From the NCBI RefSeq assembly GCF_036408795.1, contig NZ_JAZGJP010000011.1, positions 1 to 64,000 of the forward strand: DNA of 64,000 bases, read 5' to 3'. Below, in pieces: positions 33,012 through 42,271 of this stretch. The DNA comes from Olsenella_L kribbiana (GTDB lineage: Bacteria > Actinomycetota > Coriobacteriia > Coriobacteriales > Atopobiaceae). Made by a program: the position numbers and the translations under genes. The notes under the pieces were generated by a model that had not been told where the DNA came from, searched no databases, and saw only the letters and a program-made list of their open reading frames with translations. The stretch's first letter is position 1; every line of letters begins with the position of its first letter.

Positions 33012-34781
33012 ATGGACCAGCACAGCATGCATACCCGCACCTGCGGGGAGCTGCGCAAATCAGACATCGGCCAGGAAGTCACGCTTGCAGGATGGGTGTG
33101 GCACAGAAGGGACCACGGCGGTCTCATCTTCGTCGACCTGCGCGACCGCGAGGGCATGACGCAGGTTTCGTTCGACCCTGAGCACTCCGGCGGCACGGCC
33201 TTCCATACGGCCGAGACCATCCGTACCGAGTGGCCGATCCTTGTCACGGGCACCGTGCGCGAGCGTCCTGAGGGCATGGCAAACGAGAAGCTCGCAACGG
33301 GCGAGATCGAGGTGCTCGTCTCCACGATCGAGGTCCTGAACACTTCGAAGACGACCCCGTTCCAGATCGAGGACCACGTGGATACAGCCGAGGATGTGCG
33401 CCTGCGCTACCGCTACCTCGACCTGCGCCGTCCGAAGATGATGCACAACCTGAAGCTGCGCTCCGACTTCACGTTCGCGATCCGCGAGGCGCTGCACAAG
33501 CATGAGTTCATGGAGGTCGAGACTCCGGCCCTCTTCAAGTCCACGCCGGAAGGCGCCCGCGACTTCCTCGTGCCGAGCCGCACGCAGCCGGGCCACTTCT
33601 ATGCCCTGCCGCAGTCTCCGCAGCTCCTGAAGCAGCTCCTCATGGTCGGCGGCGTCGAGCGCTACTGCCAGGTCGCCAAGTGCTTCCGCGACGAGGACCT
33701 TCGTGCAGACCGCCAGCCTGAGTTCACCCAGGTCGACGTCGAGATGAGCTTCGTCACCCAGGACGATGTCATGGGCGAGCTCGAAGAGGTGCTGAAGGAT
33801 GCCTTCGGCGCCATGGGCGTCGAGATGCAGCTGCCGCTGCGCCGCATCGAGTACTGGGATGCCATGGATACCTACGGCATCGACAAGCCGGATACCCGCT
33901 TCGGCATGACGCTGCACGACGTGACGCCGATCTTCGGCCAGTCGAAGTTCAAGCTCTTCGCCTCTGCTGCGCAGACCGGGGGCCAGTATGTCAAGGCCAT
34001 CAATGCCAAGGGCGCCGGCAAGTGGCCCCGCGCCAAGATCGACCGTCTCGCCGATGTGGCAGCGACCTTCGGTGCCAAGGGCCTTGCCTACATTGCCTTC
34101 CGCGAGGATGGCTCCGTCACGAGCCCGATCGTGAAGTTCTTCTCCGATGAGGAGATGGCAGCACTCCGCAAGGAGATGGACGTCGAGCCGGGCGACCTCG
34201 TGATGTTCGCCGTGGCAGACCGTCTCCATGCAGACGAGATCCTGGGCGGCATGCGCAACCACATGGCTGATGCCCTCGATATCAAGCGCGAAGGCCATGA
34301 CTTCCTCTGGGTCGTGAACTTCCCGCTGTTCCACTGGGACGAGGACAGGAAGTGCCTCGACTCCGAGCACCAGCCGTTCACGCAGCCGAATGAGGACCAG
34401 ATCGACCTGCTCGACACCAATCCTCTTGCAATCGGCTCGCACACCTATGACTTCGTCATGGATGGCTACGAGGCTGGCGGCGGTGGCATGCGTATCCACA
34501 ACGCACAGCTCCAGGAGAAGATCCTTGAGAAGCTCGGCTTCACGCCTGAGCGCGCGAAGGCCCAGTTTGGCTTCCTGATGGAGGCACTCACCTATGGTGC
34601 GCCTCCTATGGGCGGCTTCGCACTCGGCCTCGACCGTGTCTGCATGCTGCTCACGGGCTCTGACTCCATCAGGGAAGTCATGGCATTCCCGAAGACGAGC
34701 TCCGGCTCCGACCTCATGAGCGATGCTCCGTCCGAGGTCTCCATGGCACAGCTCAAGGAAGTCTCCCTGCGCCTCATGTAG
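33012..34781 (+). CDS. aspS: Aspartyl-tRNA synthetase
   Basis: This 589-residue class IIb synthetase charges tRNA-Asp (or Asp and Asn). The N-terminal OB-fold reads VTLAGWVWHRRDHGGLIFVDLRDREG; motif 2 is CFRDEDLRADRQPEFTQ; motif 3 is GFALGLDRVCML. The inserted GAD domain between motifs 2 and 3 (about residues 290-420) makes it the long bacterial type. ATG 33012 is chosen with GAGAGG nine bases upstream; ATG 33027 is in frame too. A strong terminator follows. Confidence 0.95.
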   Translation: MDQHSMHTRTCGELRKSDIGQEVTLAGWVWHRRDHGGLIFVDLRDREGMTQVSFDPEHSGGTAFHTAETIRTEWPILVTGTVRERPEGMANEKLATGEIEVLVSTIEVLNTSKTTPFQIEDHVDTAEDVRLRYRYLDLRRPKMMHNLKLRSDFTFAIREALHKHEFMEVETPALFKSTPEGARDFLVPSRTQPGHFYALPQSPQLLKQLLMVGGVERYCQVAKCFRDEDLRADRQPEFTQVDVEMSFVTQDDVMGELEEVLKDAFGAMGVEMQLPLRRIEYWDAMDTYGIDKPDTRFGMTLHDVTPIFGQSKFKLFASAAQTGGQYVKAINAKGAGKWPRAKIDRLADVAATFGAKGLAYIAFREDGSVTSPIVKFFSDEEMAALRKEMDVEPGDLVMFAVADRLHADEILGGMRNHMADALDIKREGHDFLWVVNFPLFHWDEDRKCLDSEHQPFTQPNEDQIDLLDTNPLAIGSHTYDFVMDGYEAGGGGMRIHNAQLQEKILEKLGFTPERAKAQFGFLMEALTYGAPPMGGFALGLDRVCMLLTGSDSIREVMAFPKTSSGSDLMSDAPSEVSMAQLKEVSLRLM

Positions 34782-34803
34782 GAGCAAGACAGAAGATGTA
34801 TGC

Positions 34804-34839
34804 AAAGCCGGCTGGGACACCTGTCCTGGCTGGCTTTTT
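34804..34839 (+). terminator. Intrinsic terminator of aspS
   Basis: AAAGCCGGCTGGGAC and GTCCTGGCTGGCTTT pair over 15 positions including three G-U pairs, with a four-base loop and a T run. Confidence 0.88.
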
Positions 34840-34956
34840 CCGTGCAATGTGTCGGCCTTGTCAGGAGTCTGTGGGGTGCGTCACGAAATAATTCTGGAAT
34901 GTTCTGGTGATAGAATTTTCCGTGAACGGCGTGAATCTCTACGTGGGAGGTAGTAC

Positions 34957-37695
34957 ATGCCCCAATTTGATTCCCATTGGGAAGCGCAGGCACAGAGGAA
35001 CGCTTCGAATGAGCGTGCTGCTGCCGCTTCCGCCCTGTCCGAGGTCCGCATTCCCCAGGAGCTCCGCCACAACATGGAGCTGTTCCTGCGTCTGACGAGG
35101 CGCGTCCTCAAGGAGTACGATCCCAAGCTCTGCAGCAGCTTCGATCTTCTGCTCGAGTACATGGTCCATGCAAATGACGAAGACATCTCCGAGACAGACA
35201 AGGACGAAGCCTATACGCAGGCTGTGCGCCTCATCGACAAGCTGACGCTCGAGGAGGAGCAGTATCTGACGCGTGCCTTCGCGACGTATTTCCATCTCGC
35301 GAATATCGCTGAGGAAGACTACCGTGTGAGCTCGCTCCGTCGCCGCGAGCGTGTCGTGCCGACGGACTCTGCCGAAGACCCCGTGAACGAGATCACGGTT
35401 TCCTACCACCGCCTGATCGAAGAGGTCGGCAAGGACAAGGCAGACTCCTTCCTGAACCGTCTCGAGTTCCACCCGGTCTTCACGGCGCACCCGACCGAGG
35501 CACGCCGCAAGGCTGTGACCGCAAAGATCCGCCGCATCGCAGACCTTCTTGCAGAGAGGCCATCTCTGGGCGGCACGGAGCTTGCGGAGAACGAGCGCCG
35601 CATGCTCCAGGAGATTGACTCGCTCTTCCGCACGTCTCCCATCGCTGCGAAGAAGCCGACGCCGGTCGAAGAGGCTGACACCATCATCGATATCTTCGAT
35701 TCGACGCTCTTCGAGATGATCCCGAAGGTCTACCGCCGCTTCGATGACTGGGAGCTTGGAAGCAAGGCCGGTACCGTGAAGCCGGTCTGCCCAGCCTTCT
35801 TCCGTCTGGGCTCCTGGATCGGGTCTGACCGCGATGGCAACCCGAATGTCACGGCCAAGGTGAGCCGCAAGGTCGCAGAGAAGTTCCGCGTGCATATGCT
35901 CACGAAGCTTGCCGACGCGACGGAATATGTCGGCCGTGCGCTCACGATGGAAGGCGGCTCGACGAAGCCCTCTGCAGCGCTTCAGAATCTCTGGAGCCAC
36001 CAGCTCGAGATGAACGAAGAGCTCTGCAACCGTGTGATGCTGATCTCTGTCTCGGAGCTCCACCGTGCTGTCATGCTCGTCATGGCAGAGCGCCTGCGTG
36101 CAACGATTGCCCGCACGGCAGACCTCATGTATGCAGATGCAGATGAGTTCCTGGGAGACCTGCGCGTCGTGCAGGACTCGCTTGTCGAGGCAGGCGCTGT
36201 CCGTGAGGCATATGGCCTTCTCCAGACGCTCATCTGGCAGACCGAGACCTTCGGCTTCAACATGGTGCAGATGGAGTTCCGCCAGCACTCGGTCGTGCAC
36301 TCCCGCGCCCTTGCCGACCTCAAGGAGCATGGCCGCACAGGCCAGCTGCAGCCGATGACGCGCGAAGTCGTGGACACGTTCCGCGCTATCGGTGCCATCC
36401 AGCGCAAGAACGGCGTCGAGGCTGCACGCCGCTACATCATCTCGTTCACGAAGAGCGCCCAGAACGTGGCAGATGTCTATGAGCTGGCACGCCTCTCCTT
36501 CGCCCATGAGAAGGACGTCCCGACGCTCGATGTGATTCCGCTCTTCGAGCAGGTCGAGGACCTCGAGAACGCCGTCACGACGCTCTCCCAGATCATCGAG
36601 CTCCCCGACGTGAAGAAGCGCCTTGCCCAGACGAACCGCCGTCTCGAGGTCATGCTCGGCTACTCCGACTCCTCGAAGGATGCAGGCCCGACTTCGGCTA
36701 CCCTCGTGCTCCACAAGGCACAGAAGGAGATTGCCGACTGGGCCCAGGCCAACAACATCGACCTTGTCCTCATGCATGGCCGTGGCGGTGCTGTCGGCCG
36801 TGGCGGCGGCCCGGCAAACCACGCTGTGCTCGCGCAGCCGAGAGGCTCTGTCAACTGCTGCTTCAAGCTCACGGAGCAGGGCGAGGTCATCTTTGCCCGC
36901 TACGGCAATCCTGTGCTTGCCCGCCGCCATGTCGAGTCTGTCGCAGCAGCAACGCTCATGCACTCCTCGCCTGAGATCGGCAAGATCAATACGATCTACA
37001 CCGAGAAGTACCACGATATGGCCGCAGAGCTCGAGAAGGAATCGCGCGAGACCTACCTCAAGCTCCTGAACCAGGATGGCTTTGCCGAGTGGTTCAGCTG
37101 TGTCACGCCGCTTGCCGAGATTGGTCTTCTGCCTATCGGCTCACGTCCTGCCAAGCGTGGCCTCGGTGCAAAGTCCTTGGACGACCTGCGCACGATCCCC
37201 TGGATCTTCAGCTGGAGCCAGGCACGCATCAACCTCGCTGCCTGGTACGGCCTGGGAAGCGCCTGCGAGGCCTTCGGGGACCTCGATGCTCTCCGCCATG
37301 CCTATGCGGAGTGGCCGCTCTTCCAGACCTTCATCGACAACATCGAGATGTCTCTTGCCAAGACCGACGAGCGCATCGCCTGGATGTACATGGGCCTCGG
37401 CAACAGGCCCGAGCTCTCCGAGATGGTCATGGACGAGCTCGCGCTCACGAAGAAGTGGGTCTTTGCCATCCTCAACGAGGATGAGCCGCTCCAGCACCGC
37501 CGCGTCCTCGGCCCGGTTGTCCGTGCACGTCTGCCGTTCGTGAATGCGCTTTCGATCATGCAGATGAAGGCGCTTGACCGCCTGAGGCGCGAGGACGAGT
37601 CCGAGAAGCTCACACCCGAGGAGAAGGAGCGCTTCATCTTCCTTATCCTCTGCACTGTCTCCGGAGTTGCCGCAGGCCTCCAGAACACCGGGTGA
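34957..37695 (+). CDS. ppc: Phosphoenolpyruvate carboxylase
   Basis: This 912-residue enzyme carboxylates PEP to oxaloacetate, feeding fumarate, aspartate and other C4 products. The catalytic histidine is in FTAHPTEARRKA; GSWIGSDRDGNPNVT, VMLGYSDSSKDAG and LMHGRGGAVGRGGGP are the hallmark active-site segments; the C-terminus ends in LQNTG as in all bacterial PEPC. ATG 34957 has GGAGG six bases upstream. It is a single-gene unit with terminators on both sides. Confidence 0.96.
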   Translation: MPQFDSHWEAQAQRNASNERAAAASALSEVRIPQELRHNMELFLRLTRRVLKEYDPKLCSSFDLLLEYMVHANDEDISETDKDEAYTQAVRLIDKLTLEEEQYLTRAFATYFHLANIAEEDYRVSSLRRRERVVPTDSAEDPVNEITVSYHRLIEEVGKDKADSFLNRLEFHPVFTAHPTEARRKAVTAKIRRIADLLAERPSLGGTELAENERRMLQEIDSLFRTSPIAAKKPTPVEEADTIIDIFDSTLFEMIPKVYRRFDDWELGSKAGTVKPVCPAFFRLGSWIGSDRDGNPNVTAKVSRKVAEKFRVHMLTKLADATEYVGRALTMEGGSTKPSAALQNLWSHQLEMNEELCNRVMLISVSELHRAVMLVMAERLRATIARTADLMYADADEFLGDLRVVQDSLVEAGAVREAYGLLQTLIWQTETFGFNMVQMEFRQHSVVHSRALADLKEHGRTGQLQPMTREVVDTFRAIGAIQRKNGVEAARRYIISFTKSAQNVADVYELARLSFAHEKDVPTLDVIPLFEQVEDLENAVTTLSQIIELPDVKKRLAQTNRRLEVMLGYSDSSKDAGPTSATLVLHKAQKEIADWAQANNIDLVLMHGRGGAVGRGGGPANHAVLAQPRGSVNCCFKLTEQGEVIFARYGNPVLARRHVESVAAATLMHSSPEIGKINTIYTEKYHDMAAELEKESRETYLKLLNQDGFAEWFSCVTPLAEIGLLPIGSRPAKRGLGAKSLDDLRTIPWIFSWSQARINLAAWYGLGSACEAFGDLDALRHAYAEWPLFQTFIDNIEMSLAKTDERIAWMYMGLGNRPELSEMVMDELALTKKWVFAILNEDEPLQHRRVLGPVVRARLPFVNALSIMQMKALDRLRREDESEKLTPEEKERFIFLILCTVSGVAAGLQNTG

Positions 37696-37722
37696 GGTTT
37701 TCCCAGACATATACTTCATCAG

Positions 37723-37753
37723 CGCTCCTCTTCCTCCGGGAAGGGGAGCGTTT
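37723..37753 (+). terminator. Terminator of ppc
   Basis: CGCTCCTCTTCC and GGAAGGGGAGCG form a 12-bp stem with one G-U pair, followed by TTTCC. Confidence 0.75.
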
Positions 37754-37828
37754 CCTTATGCGCCATGCCTGCCAGCACGCAAGAAGACGATGCCCGAGGA
37801 TGAACGAGAGCATGGCTGCCAGCATGTG

Positions 37829-38257
37829 CTATCTCTCAGCCATCCTGATGCCCAGGATCGCTCCTATGAAGACGGGAGCAAAGCGCAGGAGCACCTGCAT
37901 ATACCCCATGAAGGCCACGAGCAGCTCGTATGCCATCGCTGTCCCGAACGCTATGACCGCACCGAGGCAGACGATATAGACGGCAACCAGGAGCAGGCAG
38001 ACGGTCTTGGCTGCATGGAGCGTTGATGCTTTGGCTGCGATGCGTGCATGGAGATGGCTTGCAAGGAAGAATGCAGCCGACCCCAGCATCACAGGCTCGA
38101 TGAGGTAGCGATACAGAGCATCGGGAAAGGCGTTGTACGTGTATGCTGCCTGGCCGGCAAAGAAGAACCAGTAGACAATTGAGGCAGCTGTCGAGATGAG
38201 CATGACTGTCAGGGATAGAGCATCGCGTCTGTCGAAGGTGCGTATCTGTGGCCTCAT
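37829..38257 (-). CDS. Small membrane protein of unknown function
   Basis: I do not recognise a family. The 142-residue product has four hydrophobic helices (SLTVMLISTAASIVYWFFF, VMLGSAAFFLASHL, LLLVAVYIVCLGAVIAF and YMQVLLRFAPVFIGAILG) and a short basic N-terminus. ATG 38257 has AAAGGAGG six bases upstream, a clear choice over 38278. It stands alone, convergent with ppc. Confidence 0.72.
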   Translation of the reverse strand: MRPQIRTFDRRDALSLTVMLISTAASIVYWFFFAGQAAYTYNAFPDALYRYLIEPVMLGSAAFFLASHLHARIAAKASTLHAAKTVCLLLVAVYIVCLGAVIAFGTAMAYELLVAFMGYMQVLLRFAPVFIGAILGIRMAER

Positions 38258-38278
38258 GGCTGTCCTCCTTTTCTGCAA

Positions 38279-38852
38279 GGGCTGGGGGCTGATAAGGCAG
38301 GCGTCTGAGCTCCTTTGGAAAAGATGTCCTCTATCTCTGGGCAGCCATTGATGGCTTCCGCCGGAGCTGCTGTCTAAGCTGAGTTTGGAATCATTTCAGC
38401 CTGGCAGCTCGATCCATCGGAGAACGCAAGAATTCGTCGGCAAGCGAAGCCGCGCCTTCCGCTGTGCCACCTTCTTGCCGGGAAGCTGTCCTGCATCTTC
38501 GCTGGACCTGAGGCATATGGCCAGAAATGTTCCGGATGTCTATGCGTGCGTCCTCCAGGGCGCACCTGCAACGTGTGGGTGCGCCCTGGAGAGGTGGCCA
38601 AAAAGGAAAGAATTTTTCTGCCTGCGGCATATTCTGGCAGGCAGACGGTCATATTTGGCCTCATGGAGTGGCCCATCTGGCAGGATATGTGGCTTATTGG
38701 AGCAAAAAAGTTCGACCAATCTCACAATTTATCCCTTCCAGATGAGTTTGCAGCGGTATACTCTTTGCGTAAATCAACTCCGTATAACTTTGGGGACCGC
38801 AGGACCAGACTCATCCTGCTGCGACCAAGAAAGGACACGCATGGAGGTAGAT
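38279..38852. other. Gene-free region upstream of feoA with hairpins and a dispersed repeat
   Basis: No credible gene is found in these 574 bases although several frames stay open. Visible structures are a 13-bp hairpin around 38551-38588 (CCAGGGCGCACC facing GGTGCGCCCTGG), a second stem CTGCCTG/CAGGCAG at about 38618-38644, and the 14-mer GGCAGGCAGACGGT at 38636-38649, identical to 32720-32733 upstream of aspS. AT-rich sequence with TATACT and TATAAC elements near 38757 and 38793 probably contains the feoA promoter. Confidence 0.45.
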
Positions 38853-39119
38853 ATGGCACGGATAGGTGCAGGCCAGAACATGGCATCCCATGTCTCCGCG
38901 GCAAACCTGCCGCTGTCCATGGTGGAAGCGGGACAGACGGCCGTGGTTTCCAAGGTCCGTGGCTCGAAGGAGCTCAGGCAGCATCTTGCTGAGATGGGCT
39001 TCATCGAGGGAGCTGAAGTCAAGGTCGTGAGCCGCGTGAACGGCGACTGCATCGTCTCTGTCAAGGGTGCGACGTTCGGCCTCAACAGGACGATGACATC
39101 ACACATCTCTGTGTATTAA
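38853..39119 (+). CDS. feoA: FeoA family ferrous iron transport protein
   Basis: This 88-residue SH3-like protein is one of two tandem FeoA proteins before feoB. SMVEAGQTAVVSKVRGSKEL and RQHLAEMGFIEGAEVKVVSR are the typical FeoA segments. ATG 38853 has GGAGG five bases upstream; ATG 38841 is in frame but has only AAGGA further away. FeoA is thought to help FeoB-dependent Fe2+ uptake. It differs from the second copy by a 20-residue N-terminal extension. Confidence 0.88.
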   Translation: MARIGAGQNMASHVSAANLPLSMVEAGQTAVVSKVRGSKELRQHLAEMGFIEGAEVKVVSRVNGDCIVSVKGATFGLNRTMTSHISVY

Positions 39120-39160
39120 GGGCAGCAGGATTTTTTCTGCAGCTTGATGGAAGGAGCATA

Positions 39161-39403
39161 ATGCCAACTCTGAGAGACGTGAAGGTAGGGCAGAGCGCAA
39201 CGGTCGCGAAGCTCACGGGCACGGGCGCAATCAAGCGCCGCATCATGGACATGGGCCTCACCAAGGGCACCGATGTCTATGTGAAGAAGGTGGCACCTCT
39301 CGGCGACCCGATCGAGCTCACCGTGCGTGGCTACGAGCTTTCCGTCCGCAAGGACGAGGCTGCCTGCGTCGAGGTCAAGGACGTCGCAGACGGAGAGCGC
39401 TAG
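39161..39403 (+). CDS. feoA: FeoA family ferrous iron transport protein, second copy
   Basis: This 80-residue protein is a standard-length FeoA: SATVAKLTGTGAIKRRIMDMGLTKGTDV, read as the conserved Gly-x-x-Lys-Arg-Arg-x-x-Met-Gly pattern, then GDPIELTVRGYELSVRKDEA. GGAAGGAG precedes ATG 39161. It is 41 bases after the first feoA and 126 bases before feoB, with an iron-operator-like palindrome in the latter gap. Confidence 0.92.
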   Translation: MPTLRDVKVGQSATVAKLTGTGAIKRRIMDMGLTKGTDVYVKKVAPLGDPIELTVRGYELSVRKDEAACVEVKDVADGER

Positions 39404-39433
39404 GGGGAGACCCCCTTTTTATTTGCCCAACAA

Positions 39434-39449
39434 GTAAGCCATAACTAAC
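39434..39449. promoter_or_regulatory. Candidate iron-responsive operator before feoB
   Basis: GTAAGCCATAACTAAC (minus strand GTTAGTTATGGCTTAC) is an imperfect palindrome shared with sites before the flavodoxin gene (44695-44710) and the FeoB-associated gene (46855-46870). The three agree at about 11 to 13 of 16 positions, and GTTAG...CTAAC-like halves resemble DtxR/IdeR boxes. Confidence 0.5.
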
Positions 39450-39529
39450 AATTGTTTCCAACAAAGTAGCATTTGGCTAACAGGTGGGCACAGCGTGGCA
39501 CCATATTCGCTCCACAAGGAAGGCAGGAA

Positions 39530-42199
39530 ATGGCGGATAGCATCTATATCGGTCTTGCAGGAAACCCGAACTGCGGCAAGACCACGCTCTTCAACGAGCT
39601 GACCGGATCGAACGGCTATGTCGGCAACTGGCCGGGCGTCACGGTCGAGAAGAAGATGGCAGACTGGCGAGAAGACAAGAACGTGACGTTTGTCGACCTG
39701 CCGGGCATCTACTCCCTCTCCCCGTACTCTCCTGAGGAGGTCGTCTCCCGCGACTATCTTCTCGGAGATCGTCCTGATGCCGTGATCGACCTCATCGACG
39801 TCACGAACCTCGAGCGCAACCTCTACCTCACGACCCAGGTCCTGGAGACAGGACGTCCGGTCGTCGTCGGCCTCAACATGTGCGACCTTCTGAAGGAGCG
39901 CGGCGACGTCGTCGACACGAAGAAGCTTTCCGAGATGCTCGGCGTGCCTGTGGTCGAGGTCTCCGCTCTCCACGGCAAGAACCTCGACGAGCTCGTGAAG
40001 CAGGCCATCGCTGCAGCCAAGGCTGGCAAGGCGACTGCGGGCACGAAGTGCTTCTCTCCTGAGGTCGAAGAGGCCTTGGGCAAGATCTCGAAGACGATCG
40101 AGCGCAAGGCACAGCCTGAAGAGCTCCGCTGGTACACGATCAAGGTCTTCGAGCGCGATGCCCAGGCCATCAAGCCCCTTGGCCTCTCCAAGGCCGAGCT
40201 CGACGCCTGCGAGAAGGTCATCTCTGCACTCGAGAAGGAGCGCGACGACGACGCCGAGTCCATCATCACGTCCGACCGCTATGACTGGATCGCCGATGTG
40301 ATGGCGTCCTGCGTCAAGAAGGCACCGAAGAAGCTCTCGACGTCCGAGAAGATCGACCGCATCGTCACGAACCGCTGGCTCGGCATCCCGATCTTCGTCG
40401 CTGTCATCTGCCTTGTCTATTACATCGCAATCGGCACGGTCGGCACGGCTGCCACGGACTGGGTCAATGACCAGCTCTTCGGCGACGGCTTCTTCGTGAG
40501 CGCCGCTGGCCAGGATGCCTACGACGAGGACAACGAGGCGTGGACCGACAACCACTACGCCGACCAGATCTCTGGCTACATCGCAGCAGCTGACGCTGCA
40601 GGCGTCGACACCGATGGTGTCCAGGAGGCCATCGACGCCGAGGATCCGACAGACGAGGATGCAGTCACGATCGCTGACTTCGAGGAAGCAGCAGGTGCAG
40701 CAGGTGTCGTTGCCACGGACGTCCCGACGACGGACGAGGATGGCAACTACACCGATACCGACGGCAATGTGATCACGACGCTCGACTCTGATGGCAACCC
40801 TGTTGCAGCTGCCGGCCAGACGGTCGATGCGATCGATGCGGTCACGCTCGCAGACTTCGAGACGGCTGTCGACGGCATGGCAGACGAGCCCGATCCTGCC
40901 GACTACGATGGCTTCGTTCCTTCCATCCCTGACGCTGTGACGGATGCCCTCACGGCAGCCGGCGCATCCGACGTCGTGATCTCCCTTGTGGTCGAGGGCG
41001 TCATCGGCGGCGTGGGCTCCGTCCTTGGCTTCATCCCGCAGATGTTCGTGCTCTTCGTGCTTCTCTGCTTCCTTGAGGACTGCGGCTACATGTCCCGTGT
41101 TGCCTTTGTCATGGACCGCGTCTTCCGCCGCTTCGGCCTCTCTGGCAAGTCCTTCATCCCGATGATCGTCTCCTCTGGCTGCGGCGTTCCGGGCGTCCTC
41201 TCCACGAAGACGATCGAGAACGAGAAAGACCGCCGCATGACGGCCATGCTCACGACCATGATTCCGTGCTCCGCAAAGACCCCGATCATCGCTCTTGTGA
41301 TGGGCGTCCTTGCCGGCGGCTCCACGATGTGGTGGGTCGCGCCTATGTTCTACTTCATGGGCCTTGCTGCCATCATCATCTCCGCCATCATGCTCAAGAA
41401 GACGAAGCCCTTCGCAGGCGAGCCTGCTCCCTTCGTTATGGAGCTTCCCAACTACCACTTCCCGTCCATCCGCTCCTGGTGGCTGCATGTGTGGGAGCGT
41501 GTGAGCGCCTACATCAAGAAGGCAGGCACGATCATCTTCGCCGCAGCTGTTGGCATCTGGGTGCTCTCGCGCTTCGGCTTCGCTTCCTGGGAAGGCGGCT
41601 CCGGTTCCTTCGGTTTCCTCGAGGGCATGGAAGGCGCCGGCGACGACTACATGGACTACTCGCTGCTCGCTGCTGTGGGCAACGCTCTTGGCTTCATCTT
41701 CGCGCCGCTCGGCTGCGACTACTGGCAGGCAACTGCTGCGTCCATCTCCGCCCTCATCGCAAAGGAGAACCTCGTCGGCACGTTCGGCTCGCTCTATGGC
41801 CTGGGCGATGCAACGGAGAACTCCGTCACGATGTGGAATGGCTTCGCTGCCATGTTCACCGATCCTGCTGGCGTCCTTCACGCCGGTGCCATGTGCGCCT
41901 TCGTCGCCTTCAACATGCTCGACGCTCCGTGCTTCGCAGCAATGGGCACGATCCGTTCCCAGATGAACGACCCCAAGTGGTTCTGGTTCGCAATCGGCTA
42001 TGAGTGCGGCTTCGCCTGGGTTGTCGGCTGCATCATCAACCAGCTCTGGGAGCTCTTCGTTCTCGGCAACTTCGGCTTCTGGACCGTCGTCGCGTTCGTG
42101 CTTCTGGCTCTCATCCTCTATCAGCTCTTCAAGCCGATGCCGAAGTGGGACAAGGAAGAAGACAAGATCCTGACGACGCTGGATGCAGACGTCGCCTAG
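39530..42199 (+). CDS. feoB: Ferrous iron transporter FeoB with large acidic loop insertion
   Basis: This 889-residue protein couples an N-terminal GTPase to a membrane pore for Fe2+. G1 is GNPNCGKT, G3 DLPG and G4 NMCD; the first helix is about residues 282-303, and the gate segments are SSGCGVPGVLSTKT and MIPCSAKTPI. Between helix 1 and the next membrane element, about residues 320-458 form a strongly acidic insertion rich in Asp, Thr and Ala (for example DEDGNYTDTDGN), which explains the length excess over the usual 650-780. ATG 39530 has GGAAGG upstream. The gene is in an operon with feoA genes and is followed by a terminator. Confidence 0.94.
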   Translation: MADSIYIGLAGNPNCGKTTLFNELTGSNGYVGNWPGVTVEKKMADWREDKNVTFVDLPGIYSLSPYSPEEVVSRDYLLGDRPDAVIDLIDVTNLERNLYLTTQVLETGRPVVVGLNMCDLLKERGDVVDTKKLSEMLGVPVVEVSALHGKNLDELVKQAIAAAKAGKATAGTKCFSPEVEEALGKISKTIERKAQPEELRWYTIKVFERDAQAIKPLGLSKAELDACEKVISALEKERDDDAESIITSDRYDWIADVMASCVKKAPKKLSTSEKIDRIVTNRWLGIPIFVAVICLVYYIAIGTVGTAATDWVNDQLFGDGFFVSAAGQDAYDEDNEAWTDNHYADQISGYIAAADAAGVDTDGVQEAIDAEDPTDEDAVTIADFEEAAGAAGVVATDVPTTDEDGNYTDTDGNVITTLDSDGNPVAAAGQTVDAIDAVTLADFETAVDGMADEPDPADYDGFVPSIPDAVTDALTAAGASDVVISLVVEGVIGGVGSVLGFIPQMFVLFVLLCFLEDCGYMSRVAFVMDRVFRRFGLSGKSFIPMIVSSGCGVPGVLSTKTIENEKDRRMTAMLTTMIPCSAKTPIIALVMGVLAGGSTMWWVAPMFYFMGLAAIIISAIMLKKTKPFAGEPAPFVMELPNYHFPSIRSWWLHVWERVSAYIKKAGTIIFAAAVGIWVLSRFGFASWEGGSGSFGFLEGMEGAGDDYMDYSLLAAVGNALGFIFAPLGCDYWQATAASISALIAKENLVGTFGSLYGLGDATENSVTMWNGFAAMFTDPAGVLHAGAMCAFVAFNMLDAPCFAAMGTIRSQMNDPKWFWFAIGYECGFAWVVGCIINQLWELFVLGNFGFWTVVAFVLLALILYQLFKPMPKWDKEEDKILTTLDADVA

Positions 42200-42218
42200 T
42201 CACCGTACGTGTTTGGCA

Positions 42219-42250
42219 AAGCGCTGCCGCACCACAGCGGCAGCGCTTCT
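42219..42250 (+). terminator. Terminator of the feo operon
   Basis: AAGCGCTGCCGC and GCGGCAGCGCTT make a perfect 12-bp stem with a six-base loop. The T run is weak. Confidence 0.78.
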
Positions 42251-42271
42251 GCTATGTTGGGAGCACACCTT

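Noticed and set aside
32691..33032. Short minus-strand frames in the aspS leader
   Set aside because: They lack ribosome binding sites and motifs, and similar translated fragments appear at the feoA repeat only because the DNA repeat is shared.
34939..37014. Long minus-strand frame opposite ppc
   Set aside because: It is antisense to a complete PEP carboxylase and has no motifs or ribosome binding site.
39419..41881. 820-codon open frame on the minus strand
   Set aside because: It is a shadow of feoB, rich in Asp, His and Arg as such shadows are, with no recognisable domain.
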